Below are positions 61,071 to 64,000 of a stretch of DNA of 64,000 bases, piece after piece. The notes beneath the pieces are model-generated. The model saw only the letters and a list, made by a program, of their open reading frames with translations. It ran no database searches and was not told where the DNA came from. Every line of letters starts with the position of its first letter. Within the stretch, counting starts at the first letter, position 1. The position numbers were made by a program, and so were the translations under genes. Source of the DNA: Trichopria drosophilae (Eukaryota > Arthropoda > Insecta > Hymenoptera > Diapriidae); the NCBI GenBank assembly GCA_030407085.1, contig CM059582.1, positions 54,387,001 through 54,451,000 on the forward strand, written 5' to 3'.

Positions 61071-61309
61071 TTTATAGTTTCGAAGTTGCTTGTTCCATTG
61101 CAAACTATGTTTCAATGTTTTTACGTGTCGTGAATATGTTCCTTTTTTTTCAAAATATATTATATTTGACAATTGTTGCTTATTTGCAGAAATGTCATTG
61201 AATTTAATCTAACACTAGAAACGCATCTTTTAATTATGAATTTCCCTTACATATGATTGCGTAAATGGTATAAACTGCCTAAATTTTTTTTAATTGCAAT
61301 TTTACTTAA

Positions 61310-61958
61310 CCTGTTTCCTCCCAAAGTTTTCGAATCTGAAGTCCCTTTTCCGATATCACTTTCCATTTTTTAAATATGGCCACTTAAACTAACGAAAACG
61401 TGGTAAAACTTTCAGTTTTACTAAAAGTTGATCAATATTAAGATTTACATTACAAAATGGCGCTATTGATTTTGATATTTTTTATTTGCGTTTTGGATTA
61501 GTTTCAAGGTTGCTGAATAGAATTCCGTTATTAAATTTTGGAAATTGAAAATGGCGAATCCAATATGGCTAACCAGAAGTTATCGAAGTCCTATTGGATC
61601 CACCATTTTGAATTTCTAAAATTTAATAACGGATTTGTATTCAGCCACCTCTACAATCTACATATTCATCAAAGCACACGTCAAGATACCAGAAATATTT
61701 TAATAAAACGTAAATAACAAAAAAGTGAGTAGCGCCATTTTATAATTTAAATCTAATTTAATACTGACCAACTTTTAGTAAAATTCCAGAACACCTTCGC
61801 AATAAAAATTGCAGTTTACTAAAAAAGTTTACGCTTTTTTCCACGTTTTTTTTTTAAGTAGCCATATTTAAAAAAATGGAAAGTGATATCGAAAAATGGA
61901 CTATATCCATAAACTTACGTAGGGCAAAAACCGGCGACAAATTTTCGGAGGAAACGGG
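61310..61958. mobile_element. TTAA-flanked fold-back element, 649 bp
   Basis: TTAA at 61306-61309 and 61959-61962. The ends are CCTGTTTCCTCC and, on the minus strand, CCCGTTTCCTCC. The arms share ATATCACTTTCCATTTTT and AAAATGGCGCTA. Inside are the 120-bp-unit motifs AATGGCGAATCCAATATGGC and TTGGATCCACCATTTTGAAT facing each other. Confidence 0.75.
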
Positions 61959-61962
61959 TTAA

Positions 61963-62490
61963 TTTAATATATTTTAAGTTGCACAATTAAATTCGTCTGA
62001 AAGAAAATAGGATATAGAAATTTATATACACGTGGATTTTTTTTGTATTATTTGGATTAAAGAAATGGAAACTGCAGAATTAGAAAGAGTGGCTAGCTGG
62101 TTAACGATCATCGTTTGTACATCGACTAAGGACTTTTGTAAGTGAAAAATGGATTTTATATAACAGCGATTGTAGAATATTCGAGTGCTGTCTGTAAGAG
62201 TAACTAATCTATCAAATTGTAAACTTATTAGTAAATGACAGCAAGCGTTAACTTGTGTTATTGCAAAATTTACGAGGAGAGTTCCTTTTAATTCAGTCCA
62301 ATAAGTGCACTAGTTAGTAGAATCACCAGCATTTATGATTCAGACAATATTTGGGGTTATGTGTGACTTACCAACGGGCCAAATTTATTGGACTATTCTC
62401 TGTCAACCTTTCGCAGGGCGAAGTCTCATTTTTAAAGTGTAAATAGTTGATGGACAGAGGCACATACACGCGCACACATAAATTTAATTT
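61963..62490. other. Intergenic; no gene seen
   Basis: A+T-rich sequence between the ACC 3' end and the presumed 3' end of the SID-1-like gene. Confidence 0.5.
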
Positions 62491-62497
62491 GTAACTT

Positions 62498-63048
62498 TTT
62501 ATTATTCGTATCAAAAAGGATATTTACAGAAGAATTACAATAACACGGTTATACGTACGAAATAAAAATATCTTTCGTTATTCGCTAAAACTTTTTTAGT
62601 TCATATGAAACTTAACTTTCCTGTAATTGAGTAATCACAATTTGAACTTTGTTCCTCCTCCTGCATTTTTCTAACGTTGATGGGATTCAAAACATAACTT
62701 ACCACTATCGTTAGTAACGATATTTACTGCAGTGACTAAATCCATGACTTTGTTATCACAATTCAATAGAACACTATTATAAAAAGTCATAGATCACAAA
62801 GCTTTTAACCAATATTATAGCGTAAAAGAAAATTTATGTACATACTTCAATACTTACTTTATTCACAAAAATGAAAAAAATAATAGCAAAATCGAGCAAT
62901 CGCAACTAAAAAAAAAAGTTTAGAAACTTTAAAAAGGAAAAACATCTCCGTTCAATATGGACAAACGATTCCATAAAATTGTAACAGATAAACTTTTCCA
63001 AAATTGCTAACAGACTATTAGTCAAAAAATCTCAACTTGAATGCGGCA
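62498..63048 (-). other. Probable 3' UTR of the SID-1-like gene
   Basis: On the minus strand, AATAAA at 62498-62503 lies about 550 bp past the stop codon at 63049-63051. No other coding sequence is seen. Extent inferred. Confidence 0.4.
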
Positions 63049-63336
63049 TTAGAAGACAGGAATTTGACTTCGATGAACATCTATGAGATCATCGTCAAGC
63101 GTTAATAGAACCATGAATGAGAAGAACATTGCAAAAGCCGAAAGAAAATGCCACGTATCATGAAAGTCGAAAAAGTTTAAAATTATACACGATTTGTTGT
63201 AAATTCGAGACTGAGCAGGTGTCTTCGCCCATGAAATTGTCTTATTTATGAAAAAGTATAAAGCAGCACCCCAAGTTAAAAATGCCAAAATGATGTATAT
63301 TGTTGGCTGCAAGAGGATACGCTCTCGATGACACAA
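63049..63336 (-). CDS. SID-1-like dsRNA channel protein, last exon
   Basis: Minus strand. Encodes LCHRERILLQPTIYIILAFL and FFDFHDTWHFLSAFAMFFSF, then VLLTLDDDLIDVHRSQIPVF and stop. The FDFHDxWHFLSA and LLTLDDDL signatures near the C-terminus mark the SID-1/SIDT family of multispan membrane proteins linked to dsRNA or lipid transport. The exon is 96 codons including the stop, phase 0. Two membrane segments are visible. Confidence 0.9.
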   Translation of the reverse strand: MCHRERILLQPTIYIILAFLTWGAALYFFINKTISWAKTPAQSRIYNKSCIILNFFDFHDTWHFLSAFAMFFSFMVLLTLDDDLIDVHRSQIPVF

Positions 63337-63395
63337 CTGCAATCAAAGAATCGTACTTAGAAAAAAAACTTTCTTGTAAACAGAATTATACAAAC

Positions 63396-63605
63396 CTTCA
63401 TAATGATGTAGAAGAACGTGTACAGGATTAAATTTACCATCAGCACCATGAGTAAGTATGTTGCAAAATCTTTATCGTGATGCATATTCCCGTAGATCGC
63501 TACTGCGACGTTACACAAGTTTCCGATGACAAGGAGCAATAATCTTCTCCAGTACAAGGGTCGGACAATGTATCTAATGCCAGAACGAGCATCGTGTCTC
63601 ATCGT
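63396..63605 (-). CDS. SID-1-like protein, penultimate exon
   Basis: Minus strand, 70 codons, acceptor TTTCAG then ACG ATG AGA. Encodes TMRHDARSGIRYIVRPLYWR, LLLLVIGNLCNVAVAIYGNM and YLLMVLMVNLILYTFFYIIM, ending ATG AAG before GTTTGT. The 59-bp intron joins it in frame to the last exon. Two hydrophobic segments. The rest of the gene lies beyond the window end or further up the minus strand (63606-64000 shows no clear exon). Confidence 0.85.
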
Positions 63606-64000
63606 CTGAAATACATACGATTTATGACCGCTTTAATACAATCATTCTTACCATCAAGGTTAGGTAAGTTAACTTTTTTTTTTAATCAAGGAGGTTAGTA
63701 TGGTTAAGAATTAACAAACAGATTCTGACGAAAAAATTACTAAACGTTAATATGAATATAAAATAAATTCCCTGAAAATTTTGAGTCATTTGGATATCTC
63801 AGTGTTGAGAAATTATGAAAAACATTTTGTGCCTATTAACATGATGTCTTACGTAAAATGGCCGTTTTCAAGTCTTCATATGCGAGATTTGAACAGAATT
63901 AACAAATAGATTTACATAAAATTAATGTCGATTAAAGAAAAATATTATATATTAAAATATAAGTTAACTAATAATACAGTTAAAAGTTACGTGTTAAAAG

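Overview
The window looks like an insect nuclear genome. It is very A+T-rich, genes have introns with GT..AG boundaries, and the one full-length gene is animal-type multidomain acetyl-CoA carboxylase (ACC), spread over more than 50 kb. A SID-1-like gene next door argues against a dipteran. The overall look would fit Hymenoptera or another non-dipteran order, but I cannot fix the order from sequence alone.

Layout: 1-5.9 kb is repeats (TTAA-flanked fold-back elements, a palindromic MITE split by a later insertion, two more inverted-repeat elements). At 6.2 kb is the first of three alternative ACC first exons. 6.3-24.4 kb is intron 1 of that isoform. It holds two back-to-back TTAA fold-back elements with a 120-bp tandem repeat, further palindromic MITEs, and an apparently intact 3.3-kb mariner-type (DD41D) transposon at 18452-21765. 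A second alternative N-terminus uses three exons at 24.45, 25.55 and 26.74 kb. 29-34 kb has small MITEs and a broken transposon-like gene. The third first exon is at 36.35 kb. 39.5-41.9 kb is a CpG-rich island of CTTTACGCC and GGGCGG repeats just upstream of the first shared ACC exon (42033). Fifteen shared exons then run to the stop codon at 60731. 61.0-62.5 kb is intergenic with one more TTAA fold-back, and 63.05-63.6 kb carries the last two exons of a minus-strand SID-1-like gene, tail-to-tail with ACC.

All three ACC N-termini end in phase 2 and splice in frame to the same exon, giving predicted proteins of 2400, 2278 and 2318 residues. The codon split by that junction is the -4 position of the conserved AMPK site. 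It becomes Arg, Arg or Thr depending on the first exon, so promoter choice may set whether the enzyme can be switched off by AMPK. Most remaining sequence is intron filled with non-autonomous, mostly TTAA-targeting, fold-back elements.
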